A DNA stretch of 64,000 bases from NCBI GenBank assembly GCA_963970005.1, contig CAXAMN010003914.1, positions 101,619 to 165,618 on the forward strand, read 5' to 3'. Numbering within the stretch: position 1 is the stretch's first letter; each line of letters starts with the position of its first letter. The position numbers were made by a program, and so were the translations under genes. Origin of the DNA: Durusdinium trenchii. Lineage: Eukaryota; Sar; Dinophyceae; Suessiales; Symbiodiniaceae. The notes beneath the pieces are model-generated. The model saw nothing but the letters and a program-made list of their open reading frames with translations. It had not been told where the DNA came from and made no database searches. Shown one piece after another: positions 32,392-42,019 of this stretch.

Positions 32392-33318
32392 CGGCTAACG
32401 ATTCAACAACTTCTATCTAATTACAGTGACTTTGCACCCTCACCATCATGGTTCTCATTATATAATAGCCTTCAATTCCCGCCCCTGTCATTGACATAAA
32501 GATAGAAAACATCTATTCTATACAGGATGCATATTCCATGAGCCCCCACCAAGTCACAGACTTGTGTCGCCCAGGTCCGTGGGCAAGGCGCGGGAAAGCA
32601 CCGAGCTCCGATGGATCCCAACGGCGACTTGGCCGCGGTTCACGCGGTTGGCTCGTGGGTTTAGACGGTGGATCGTACACGAACCTCGAATCATGCAGAA
32701 TGATGCAGAAGAGAAGGGTGCTGCCTGACCACTAAGTCACTTGAGAGATGGGGTGCCTGAAGGCCAAATCCTTTTGACTAGGGCCTAAGCATGCTTAAGT
32801 TTTCATTTGCAACTGACTCTTTGGTCTGAGGACATCTCGAACAAACCTCGGGTTTGGAGATGGTGCGGATGAGACACCCTGCAATGTGCAGTTCAGGCTC
32901 AGCACAGAAGTTGCATCGAGTCTGTTGCAGGACAAGCCAGAAACTTCTGGTTTGGTGTGTTGAATGCGTGTCAGCTCTTCTGCAGCAGCTTTATTTGCAG
33001 AAATTGAAAAAAGGGTGGGTGATGTTGAACCCATGCATGAGTACTGTACTGGGCTTGCATAGAGATGCCCTTTTGAGCATTTTTGTGAGTAGTACTCAAA
33101 ACTGAGGCCAGCCGGTTGCCAAAGGCAGCAGATGGCCTTTGTACATAGAAGCAGCCCGCTTGGGCTTTTATACACCTTCCACGTCCACGTGACTGGATTT
33201 CTGCTGGTCCGTGAGCAAAAAGTGGGGGAAGATGGGTTCAGATGGTCCCAGGTGCCATGGAAGACTTGGGCAAGAGGGCGGCGCAGGGGCAATCCTGCCC
33301 TGCACAGCCTTGACGCAG

Positions 33319-33444
33319 GCCAAGCCTTTGCTGGATGAAGCTCGGGATTATCTGGAAAGCCCGCAGCTCTTGCAGGCGTTGAGGCCGCAGCGAGGGGGCG
33401 ACAGGGCCAAAAACATCGCAGAACTCCACCTTCAAGATACGAAG
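33319..33444 (+). CDS. candidate internal exon, 42 codons
   Basis: The acceptor cttgacgcag and donor GTGTGG bound exactly 42 codons in phase 0. They read AKPLLDEARDYLESPQLLQA, then ALRPQRGGDRAKNIAELHLQ. The sequence is strongly helical and charged. No family was recognised. Neighbouring exons were not found; a minus frame of 165 codons at 32795-33292 competes just upstream. Confidence 0.45.
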
Positions 33445-33764
33445 GTGTGGGGAATTTGAGGGAGACACATGCCCCAAGCGTACCTGTTGCACATGCACTC
33501 TGAGGCTGAACGCAACAGGTGGCAGAAAAAATAGAGTAGATTGAACTTCCTCCTCAGTCTACTTACCCATGGACCATGGACATTCAGTACTATCTCATCG
33601 ACGACTTACTGTCAATATTTTCCAATTCAAGAATCATTCTTCCCCGGTTCTTTTCAACAAATATTCTTTTGATGTGTTATTTCTTCAAGTTCCCTTTACA
33701 TCGCATATGTGTTGATTTTTGTTTGTCATGTCTTATTTCCCAAACCGTGGGGTTTGTGACGTCC

Positions 33765-33815
33765 GCCCGCGGACCGCGTCGCGGACCGCGTCGCGGACCG
33801 CGTGTCGGGGACCGC
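33765..33815. repeat. 12-bp GTCGCGGACCGC repeat
   Basis: Three to four tandem copies of a 12-base unit containing CGCGGACCGCG. The run encodes (RGPR)n on either strand. A + frame continues after it as AAAERLPFDLGKATNKA to a stop at 33884, which might be a small exon end. Confidence 0.7.
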
Positions 33816-34095
33816 AGATCGGTGACCTCAGCGGCCGCCGAGCGATTGCCCTTCGATCTGGGAAAGGCCACCAACAAGGCATGACATTCCGAAGGTTATG
33901 GTCCTCGTCTGGTGTCACAATGAGAGGTTGGACGGACTGAACTAGGTGGGGTATAATGTTGCTAGAATTATTCTACTTGTTATATTGTTTCGAAGGCCGG
34001 GACGGATAAGACCCCCGACAGAATCAGAGATATGAGAAGATGTGGTACAGTACGCAGATGTTGCCCTCTCAGCCACGTTTTATCTAATGCTAATA

Positions 34096-34150
34096 GGTTG
34101 GAGGCCATCGCTTTTAGGTTGGAGGCCATCGCTGCATGCTGCATGCATAA
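34096..34150 (+). repeat. dispersed 'ggttggaggccatcgct' repeat, two copies
   Basis: Two tandem copies of aggttggaggccatcgct, then gcatgctgcatgc. The same word in the same orientation occurs at 56997-57115, and a partial form at about 36088. On the minus strand it reads as MASNL repeats, a known-looking artefact of this family and not a gene. Confidence 0.7.
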
Positions 34151-34312
34151 TTTAAATGCCTGCATGGTGCTGTAGAATGTCAATGCCTTCCGCTCGGCCA
34201 GGCTGAAGCGCTCAAGGACTGGAAGATGTAATGTCGCCGTATGAGCTTCGTGTGGGTGTCTCTTGGTCAACTTATCGCCTTCACTGAAGTCTGTTCATCA
34301 CATTGTATCACT

Positions 34313-34786
34313 TTAAGTGTCATGATGTAGTAACCTCATTATCGACAACCTCCTTTCTGACTGGATGATCATTATGCCCAAGGGCTTCAATGTTTCAATC
34401 TGAGCACGTAGTGGTTTTGCTGGGGACGATTCTGGCAAGACGCATGTGTGATTTAGCTGTAGCTTCCCTGCTCCAAGCCATACAAGTACTTTTGCTTCAT
34501 GATTCTTGATGCTTCCACTGATCAATCTGCCACGTTCGGGGTCATAGGAGGGAACTGTCCCACTGGCTGCTCTTTTCGGTGGCTGCATCTCGTTGGCGAA
34601 AGAGGTCTTGCAGGAGAGCTCCTGTCCCTTGTGCCTTGGGGATTTGAGCTGTTCTGGGGATGATGCGGTTTCTTTCTGCCTTTTATGGCAAGGCAAATGC
34701 CAGATTGGGCCATGACGTCGGTTATTTTTTCTCAGTGCCTCCGCAGACGTCAGTTCAACTCTCCATCCTGATGAGAGTTGCATCAC
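34313..34786 (-). CDS. hypothetical minus-strand open frame, 157 codons
   Basis: An open frame on the minus strand with ordinary composition (KTSFANEMQPPKRAASGTVP; HEAKVLVWLGAGKLQLNH). No recognisable domain, no supporting splice sites, and no similarity to neighbours. Its length is only modestly above chance. Confidence 0.25.
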   Translation of the reverse strand: MMQLSSGWRVELTSAEALRKNNRRHGPIWHLPCHKRQKETASSPEQLKSPRHKGQELSCKTSFANEMQPPKRAASGTVPSYDPERGRLISGSIKNHEAKVLVWLGAGKLQLNHTCVLPESSPAKPLRAQIETLKPLGIMIIQSERRLSIMRLLHHDT

Positions 34787-34849
34787 TCAGTCGCATCACT
34801 CAGTCTCCCGGGCAAGGACTCAACTTGCACAGAGGCCTGGGAGAGTCTA

Positions 34850-36085
34850 CGGGCGATGTGGATATTGTGTGCTAAGAGGCAGCTGGGTGCTGCCGCAACC
34901 CTCCACCTGCATGCATGTTTGTTTCTCACAACTTCGTATACCGCCGAATTGTTGTAAAATGACACAGGGCGGTTCTGAGTGTGTAAAACGGATGTCTTGT
35001 AGCTGATTCCCGGTTTCGGCACACATCAACAGCGTTAAACTACCAGACTCGTGGAATACAGTTACTAAGTGTTTGAGCAAAGCGAGCTCTTGTTTTTGGC
35101 AAACCCTGCAATCTCCTGCATGCGGCCCTTGTGCCTCAAGAGCTTACAAAGACGATATCGAAATCAGGTCTTACCTGGTGCCCGAAAATGACCAACATGC
35201 ATCCAAATGTCAACTTTCAACACCAGAAAGAGTAGGATGAGTAGGTCGCCTGGGCCAAATGGCCGCCACAGGGTTTGGGCGCCCACACGCCAGGCCTTCA
35301 TCCAAGCCTTTGCTGATCAGACCGTGAGGGACCTTGGAGAGCCACGAAGGACTTTCTTGAACAACCCCCACCCTGCAACTCTTGTGGGAGCTCCTCCTTG
35401 TAGCTGGAGATGATATATCCGTGTACCATCTGCGGTTTTGGTGGTCAGGGTGTTGCTTGGTCAGGTGATCAGCCAATTTTGCGAAGCGCTCTACTTCCAA
35501 GAGACGAAATGATGCACGGTGAGTGCTGGCGACCTGAGGGACAGTGTAGGGACAGGTCGTAGGACCTGTCGACCTGAGTGGTGACATTTGGGAGTGACCG
35601 TTTGGTCTCCAGAACGCCCGCGCGTTGTTCGTTTCATAGCAGGCGTTGTTGTACAAACAGGGGTTGTGGTTTCGTGGAGGAACAGCTGCTTTGGCCTCAG
35701 GCGAGAAACCGAGCAGGATTTGGGGTGCCACAGTCCCCACTGCCCATCCTCACTGTTCAGATGGTTAGCCGTTTAGCCGCGATGGTGAGCTCCCAAGTTG
35801 TCCCCCAAGTCTGTGAGCCACTCGTTTCGTCCGCCTGCGTGGCGTCTGTGATGCTCACCAAGTGTGGATGCTCCCAACGCCACGCCGGTGGCAGGAACTT
35901 TTTAAGGCGATTCGGAAGGGACACAGTTTCCCCGGCTCAAGCAGAAGCGTTCCGTTGTGCAGACTGCAGTCAGATCTACTCAGTGCTTACCATGTTGCTT
36001 TGCAGTTTGACCCTCTTGTCTGCGCAGAAGTTGCGTTGGGCAAAGAGTAGCGCAGAAGTTCGACACAAAAAGATGCCGCCACCGC
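34850..36085. other. stretch with only weak open frames
   Basis: A minus frame at 35210-35740 (176 codons; LEVERFAKLADHLTKQHPDH) and a + frame at 35578-36141 (187 codons) overlap and cannot both be real. The + frame reaches a GTAGGTGAG donor-like site near 36090. The missing 5' exon of the phosphatase gene at 36.2 kb, carrying its DxDx(T/V) motif, should lie here but was not found. Confidence 0.35.
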
Positions 36086-36212
36086 AAGTAGGTGAGAGGC
36101 CATCGCGACGAACGGAACAAGAAGCTACTAGCAACATTTAGTAACAATGGAGTATTGTAGGCTCAGGGACCGCCTCGGTGGCTTGAGTGGTCTTTTGTGG
36201 CTGATCTCTGAG

Positions 36213-37414
36213 GTCGTGGTCTTCACGGCCTCTGCAGCCATCTATGCGGACAAAGTGCTCGACGGGCTGGATCCAGGCGGATTGGACATAGAGAGGTGGA
36301 GTGGCAAAGGCATGGTTCAGTGGGAGAATCCCAAAATGAAAGCTATCGAAGTAGCTGTAGATCACTGAGTCCGAGAGAGATCTTAAATTCATTTGATTCC
36401 CCTTCCGCATTCCACTCGGTGGCGTCCATTCCCTTCGCGGAGCACGTCTGACATGCTACATCAGTTCATGTGCACTTCTTGTGCCATGGAACTTGTCCCA
36501 ACACCTCTTGTCCCCGATGCCGGACGGTCAGGACGCAAGCTGATCGCACACCGCCTCTACCGAGAGGTGCCGGGCAAACGACCGGGAACACCTCTGTTGG
36601 ACCAAGCAGGACCTAACAAGAGGGACCCGTGTGTCTCTCCCAGCTCAGGTTCTTCTCTTTCAAATAGCTGTGCCTCCACCAATGCCAGAAGGGACATGTT
36701 GACAAATTATATGCGGAAACATGTCTTATTTGGAGAGGTCCTCATATACAAGCCATCTCAGAACCCACTTTCTCCGCGTGCGCGTTTCGCTCAGCAAGGC
36801 TTGCTCAGAGCTCGCGGGAGGCCATTTCAAGGCTTGAGGGGTTGTGTTTTTCACTGAATGTAATAGGGTGGATGTATGTGGATGGCAGGATATCCAAGTT
36901 TAGTTTCAACTTTCCAGTTTGTTTGTTCCGTTTGTGCCCGCTGCCGTTGACGCCTGTGGCGGCTTCTGCTTGCTTGCCAGGACTTGCGCCGCCTCGGGAG
37001 GCCTTTGGATGCGAAGAGCCCAGCGTGCGAGGAGGCATTGGACGAAGACTCTTTGGGCCTCATCACTGTAGTTATCCTAAATTTATCTTGGTTTTGAGAA
37101 AGGATCCTTAGCCAAGCAGTTTGACATTGAGACGGCTTCTGTAAAGGTGGAGTGGCCCATGACAGCCGAGCTGAGGATTTACTCTTGGTGGACAACTCCC
37201 CATTGGCACTAGGCCTTCTTCCAGAGAATGGGATGTTGGCCTTGCTGGCTCGTCCTTCCAGTGTCTTTGCTAGCGTTTGAGTGGGTATAAGCGGTATAAG
37301 GGGTGGTCAGATGCGGTCAGTGGGTCTTCTCTTTCGAGATGCATGCCGATGTGCCGCCAGATCACCAGCTGGTACGGGGACGACGAGAAGGACATGACAG
37401 TTGCGGCGGTTGAG
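36213..37414 (+). CDS. FCP1/SCP-type HAD phosphatase (CTD phosphatase-like), multi-exon
   Basis: Exon 36213-36279: VVVFTASAAIYADKVLDGLD. This is the conserved second HAD block, the serine/threonine of TAS. Exon 36532-36566: RKLIAHRLYRE. Exon 36799-36831 (33 nt): ACSELAGGHFK. Exon 36981-37067: DLRRLGRPLDAKSPACEEAL. An exon ending at 37274: AEDLLLVDNSPLALGLLPEN, the VDNSP block with the acidic residue for the metal. Exon 37361-37414: ITSWYGDDEKDMTVAAVE, then a GTGATG donor. Joined, they follow the family order exactly (FTAS..YAD..LDP - HRLYRE.C - KDLRRLGR - VDNSP..PEN - I.SWYGD). The N-terminal exon with DLDETL is missing. The introns include GA-AG, GT-AG and GC-AG. Such enzymes remove phosphate from proteins, classically the RNA polymerase II tail. 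Confidence 0.75.
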
Positions 37415-37499
37415 GTGATGTGCTTCTGTGTGCACATGCCATTGAACAGAGTATATAGATGCTCCGGTCGGGTCATCTGGGAAAAGAACTGAGGCGGCT

Positions 37500-37590
37500 T
37501 GAGCTATCTCGGGGAGCGGGAGAGCGAGAGAAAGAGAGGGAGGGAGGGCGGGCGGGCGGGAGGGAGGGAGGGAGGGAGGGAGAGATCAAG
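37500..37590 (+). repeat. G-rich purine tract (GGGAGGGAGGGC)
   Basis: gagagaaagag is followed by (ggga)n and (gggc)n with at least ten GGG blocks at about 37538-37580. It has strong potential for G-quadruplex or triplex structure. It lies about 90 bases after the last recognised phosphatase exon. Confidence 0.75.
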
Positions 37591-37599
37591 AACCTTGCA

Positions 37600-38330
37600 G
37601 GCCTCGTGACTTGTGGGAACTTGTGGGAAGTTCCCATCCCCGAAGCCCTTATCAGCTCAAAATCCATGAGAGTGCTGGCTATGCAGACCCGAACTTTGAA
37701 CAATTTCGCACCACCTGTACAGTTTACATCAACATGTTGAACAATGTTCCGGCATATTTGGTCAGACCCTGCCTGTTCAAGGTTGATCTTCAATAAATCT
37801 GGAGCCCCCCGACTGGCTTGTGTTCCTTATTTGGGAGTCACGCCCCCCGCAGTCACGCTGCCGGCCACCAATGGCCCGGCTCCACTGGCTTGATTCTGCG
37901 GGGGCCCGCTTTCTGGATCCTGAGGCGGTGGGAGACGAGTGGGGAAGGGTGCTGGGCTCACGAAGTCAGTTGAGGGTGAGACATTTGCCACATAGAAGGC
38001 CTTTTACCATTGGTTTGGTTGGCTTATAGAGGGGATACAACAAGGTGTACAACCAAGGGGTATATGGTACCAAATCGACCCTTCTATTATTCCCAAGAGG
38101 GCAGTTGGAGATTCTATACACACCATGCAGAAGGTTCAACACATTTTCCCACCTTTATATCCTTTATGCACACAAATATGCACATTGTATTCAAATACAC
38201 TTGCTGCAGTGAGGACCCTTTAAACTTCCAAAACAGGGAGAGTCGAAATGCCCTTTCAAGATGCATTTGGACTATTCGGTTTCTATCGAGTTTGTGAGCA
38301 GAAGCTCATTTTCCTCATCTAAACTGGGCC
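37600..38330. other. intergenic, weakly AT-rich
   Basis: A + frame at 38000-38220 (AFYHWFGWLIEGIQQG) is open for about 75 codons but has no splice support. Nothing else was seen. Confidence 0.35.
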
Positions 38331-38333
38331 CAG

Positions 38334-39926
38334 GCCTTTGTGGCTGAGCTCACCCGCCAGAGCTTCGCGGTGTGCGCTGTGCCCCTTTGGCGTGCGGCCC
38401 CTGTGGTGGCAGAGCTCGACCGGGCGACGCCACGCGGTTCAAGTGGCCACAGCGGAGGCTTCGTGTGGAGCTTCAAACGGCAAGGAGAGCTGAAGGACGG
38501 GTGGAGCTTTGGGAAAGCACAAGGAGTGGTAGATGATCACTTCAGGGGTAGGTGACCGGCAGTGGTCACTCCAGTTTTGCTACTTTGAGTTGCCTTTACT
38601 TTGTCTTTCTTCTTTACGGCGAAGCTTTAATTATCGTCTTATGCCAGGTCAGCTTGGCTTCGGTCTTCTTGTGCGCAGGAAAGGACGTAGGTTCGGCGCA
38701 CGAGCCTGGAAGCTGCCGATCCAAATGACTTTATGCTGTGCTCCTTTGAAGTCATGGTTGCCTGCCTGCCTTCAGTTGCGATCAAAGGCAAACATCGCCG
38801 ACATCGCCTTGGGCCATCGGTCGGAAAGGCAAAACATGCCCAGTCGGGGGGTTTTCACCGCTTGACCGCTTGACCTTATCTATATATATATAATGTCCAT
38901 TGGGCGCTTTTTTGGACAAGTTTCCCGACTGAACATGCAGGCAGCTCACTCAGTCCAGGCTTTAGCTCAAACGGAAGGCCTCCAAAAATGACTCTTATTC
39001 CAAATCAGCGAAGGTACTTCAGTGGTATGGGCCGGGGATGCGGTTTAGGGGTTAGGCTACGTTAGGCTTCCCTGCACCCCTAGGAAAGCCTCGCGGAAGT
39101 GGCCATGGAAGCCTGGTGTGCATCGCAAGGGCTTCCAGTGGCAACCGCCAAGCAGAAGTTTGGGGATCTCTCGTTTGGCAACTCCCAGGAGGTGTCGTTG
39201 TTGAAGGGAAAACGTCCAGGTTGTTGGCCTCCACATTGGCTGTGTTCGATGGCGGCCACAGAAAACCCCAAATCCTCGTTGTAAGACGTTCGATCGAAAT
39301 TCGGCAGGAGGGGAAGGGGAAGTCCGTCTTGAACCTCTACCACTACTTCAATCTGGAGACCTGTGATGAGGAGCCCTGCCGCTCTCACGCAGATCCTGGG
39401 CTTCTCACCGTTCTGTGCCGCTCCACCGAGCCTGGGCTACAGGCCCTGCACCCGCTGAAGCCCGGTGGGGCGCCAGGGCAGCCAGCGGCCTATGAGGACA
39501 GCTGGTGCGACCTGGAGCCGATGATGGATGCTTTGGGCCAAGGAGACCTGGGGAATCCTGAAAATATGGGCATGCTTTGAGGGTTTGACACCTGACCTGG
39601 CCGGTGTTTAAAAAGAAAAGGGGGCCACAGCAGCAAATCAGAACACATGGTGGGAAAGGAAGATTCAAGCACTCACTTGCAGAGGAGAGGAGCCCCATGT
39701 GCCCTTCTTGATTTTGGTGGGTGAAACTCTGGAACGTCTCAGTGGTGGCTGGCATCCAGCATGTCTCCATCGTGTGCAGCCCAGTGTGGTGCCAAACCGG
39801 CCGCGCTTCAATATGGCATTTGAGCTCCGACCACGGTGTAACGTTTGGCATCCCTGGTCCGAGCTGGCCAAGGAGCAAGATCCCAATGAAGAGAAACAGC
39901 GCAGAGGAATGGTAGATGAGAGGTGA
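38334..39926 (+). CDS. 2OG-Fe(II) dioxygenase, isopenicillin N synthase-like
   Basis: Exon 39308-39519 reads SVLNLYHYFNLETCDEEPCR, then SHADPGLLTVLCRSTEPGLQ, with the first iron ligands H and D in HAD (CAC at 39385). Exon 39683-39926 reads PHVPFLILVGETLERLSGGW, then HPACLHRVQP, with the distal iron histidine in LHRV at 39768, and RPRFNMAFELRP, with the arginine that binds the 2-oxoglutarate carboxylate. It ends at TGA 39924-39926. The intron between them runs 39520-39682 with donor GATGAT, a GA-AG intron, and phases agree. A likely N-terminal exon is 38334-38547 (AFVAELTRQSFAVCAVPLWR; donor GTAGGT). The exons between 38548 and 39307 could not be fixed. These enzymes oxidise small molecules with O2 and 2-oxoglutarate; the substrate is unknown. 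Confidence 0.7.
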
Positions 39927-40672
39927 AGCTAGCGAATGTGCCGTTCAGTCTTGTAGAGATGCTCATGATGGTCAATGTGTTTGTCAGTTTCAGAAGATGC
40001 GGGACTGTCAAAAAAAGCCGCACGGAGGCCCGCAATGTCTTTGGACCAAGCTAGGGCTGGTCAAAACCGGTGCATGCACCATGCAAGTCATGGTTGCAAT
40101 GCGGCCCACGATGTACAGCCTGCGACAGGTGCGAAAAATGTCTTGGACTTTGGTGCAGAGCAGTGGTCGGGTGAGAGGCATGTCCTCATGACGGCGGCGA
40201 GCAAGTTGCCAGGTGTACTATAGAACAGCAACACCCGCTAATCCATTTCCAATCCTACCCCTTGTGGTTTCAGATGCAACCATGTTCATGGAGACTTTCA
40301 GCGACCATCAACCCTCCAAATCTGATTCCATTGACATCCATTGACCAAGTATTTGAGCAGAGTGTTCCGCTCGTATTGACTTCGATTGCTGTCGCAGCAT
40401 CATGTTCCGTCGTGGGGTAACAGTATATAAACATCTATTCTATTATATAAACGGTCTCATGACGGTCCAAATTCCCTAACTTTGGGACTTCTGCATTTCA
40501 ATGATAGGAAGAACTGACATGGAAGGATTTAAAACGCACCGTTGCCATGAACGCTTGGCTGCCACAATCCAGTGAATCCCCTTACGGTCACTTTTCGGAC
40601 ACCTCTAGCTGAAGACTTCGACCTCAATAATCCGATAGGCCACGGTTTGATCGAAGCCTTAAGCGGGGGTCT

Positions 40673-40870
40673 ATGCTGGTTCCACTCCCAGGTCTCATGC
40701 TGGTTTCGGACTTGGGGGGCGGGCTGTCCAGCCTTGGGTCGCAGGTCGCAGGCGCCGGTAGGTGTCAAGCCTTCGGTGCTCAGGACACCGAGCTTTCGGT
40801 GCTCATGGGCATGCTGGCGCAGGCGATCGGCCCCAAGCGGGGCTGCATGACGGCAGAGGGAATGAGCTAA
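40673..40870 (+). CDS. candidate terminal exon, unknown
   Basis: The + frame reads LMLVSDLGGGLSSLGSQVAG, then AQDTELSVLMGMLAQAIGPK, ending in TAA by 40870. An acceptor-like ccactcccag is upstream and a GTAGGT site lies inside, so it may be two short exons. The overlapping frame at 40572-40850 is less protein-like. No family was recognised. Confidence 0.35.
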   Translation: MLVPLPGLMLVSDLGGGLSSLGSQVAGAGRCQAFGAQDTELSVLMGMLAQAIGPKRGCMTAEGMS

Positions 40871-41430
40871 GGATGGTACCTGGGAAGGGGTCGTCAGAAG
40901 AATTGAGTTGTCATGTTGGCGCTGGTGTGTGTCCAAACCAACGCTCCAAGCAGAAACTTCTTACTTAGTTGGCTTGGATCTTGCATGCGCATCTTCCATG
41001 CATTTGCTGACTGTGTCATACACTGATATATGCATGATATGCTTATATAATTCATCTTAACGTGGTGGTGACTCGCCTTCGGATGCTGCTGGTGTTGAGG
41101 GTCCAAGGTGGTCATGCCTCAAGTGCATCATGAATTGTCTTCAGTGAAACTGTGAGACGACGAACACAGCGGGTGGATCTCGGAATCTCCACGCCTAACT
41201 AGACCTACCTGTTTTCTCTCTTCAGCAAACTGACAAAGAGACATTCTGGCAGCCCTGGCATTTCTCCAGCCTCGGCCTGCCTTTCTTTCACCGCCCGGCT
41301 TTGGTGCGTGGCTCGTAGCTTGCGGGCGCCTTGAGCGCGTGTAGAGGGGCCACGCGGGCCTTCCAGCGGCAGGTGGGGGATGACAGAGAGAGGAGATCTG
41401 AGTTAGACCAGATCCAGCCTTAGATCAAAG

Positions 41431-41486
41431 GAGACCTGGCCTTAGATCAGGGGAACATGCTAAGAGTTTGACCTAAGGCCAGGTCC
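41431..41486. repeat. inverted repeat gacctggcctta
   Basis: gacctggccttagatc near 41431 and gacctaaggccaggtc near 41471 are reverse complements except one base, with a loop of about 24 bases. A third partial copy (ccagccttagatc) lies just upstream. Confidence 0.65.
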
Positions 41487-41620
41487 TACCTTCCATTCGC
41501 CCACACAAAAAAACGTGCAGGTGGCGCTGGCGTGAGCCGCACCATGGCCGTGTGTCTTGTACTGCAGATGTGACCGCAGATAGATCTCCAGATATTTGAA
41601 ACACCTATACTCTCGACTAG

Positions 41621-41669
41621 TGACAAAGGAGTTGTAAAACGTATGGTGGGTTTTACAACTCCTATGTCA
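41621..41669. repeat. fold-back: TGACAAAGGAGTTGTAAAA stem
   Basis: Nineteen-base arms at 41621-41639 and 41651-41669 pair with one mismatch around an 11-base loop. The arm begins TGACa/tAGGAGTTGT. The same word ataggagttgtaa occurs again near 41768. Confidence 0.8.
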
Positions 41670-41955
41670 TGGACTTTAAAGTAGAGAAACACATCAACAC
41701 ATGGTCACACAAGAATAGCTTTAAAAAAACAGAAAGCTGCCTGAAAAGATGAATAAATGACGTGAGATAGGAGTTGTAAGTACCAGGAGACATGATGAAA
41801 CATGATGAGCAGGCCGATTCTTATGTCATTTGTTCTGTGTGCATCAATTCCCCTCCCTCCCTGAAAAAAAAATAGAACTGCTTGGTCATCAGCTGGCGAC
41901 AATTCCCAAGTCATGAGGCTTGAATCAGCAACTCTGTAATTTTTGTGTTCCCAAT

Positions 41956-42014
41956 GACTTAGGGGTAGTGGGCCACAACTACTATGTCACTGGCCCACAC
42001 AAGTCCTAAGTCAC
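41956..42014. repeat. fold-back: TGACTTAGG...CCTAAGTCA with GTGGGCC core
   Basis: Outer arms tgacttagg and cctaagtca and inner arms gtgggcc and ggcccac are nested, with a loop acaactactatgtcact. The loop resembles the arm of the fold-back at 41651-41669, so both belong to one family. Confidence 0.7.
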
Positions 42015-42019
42015 CGGTC

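Noticed and set aside
32795..33292. 165-codon minus frame
   Set aside because: No domain. It borders a well-bounded + strand exon at 33319 and has no splice or start support.
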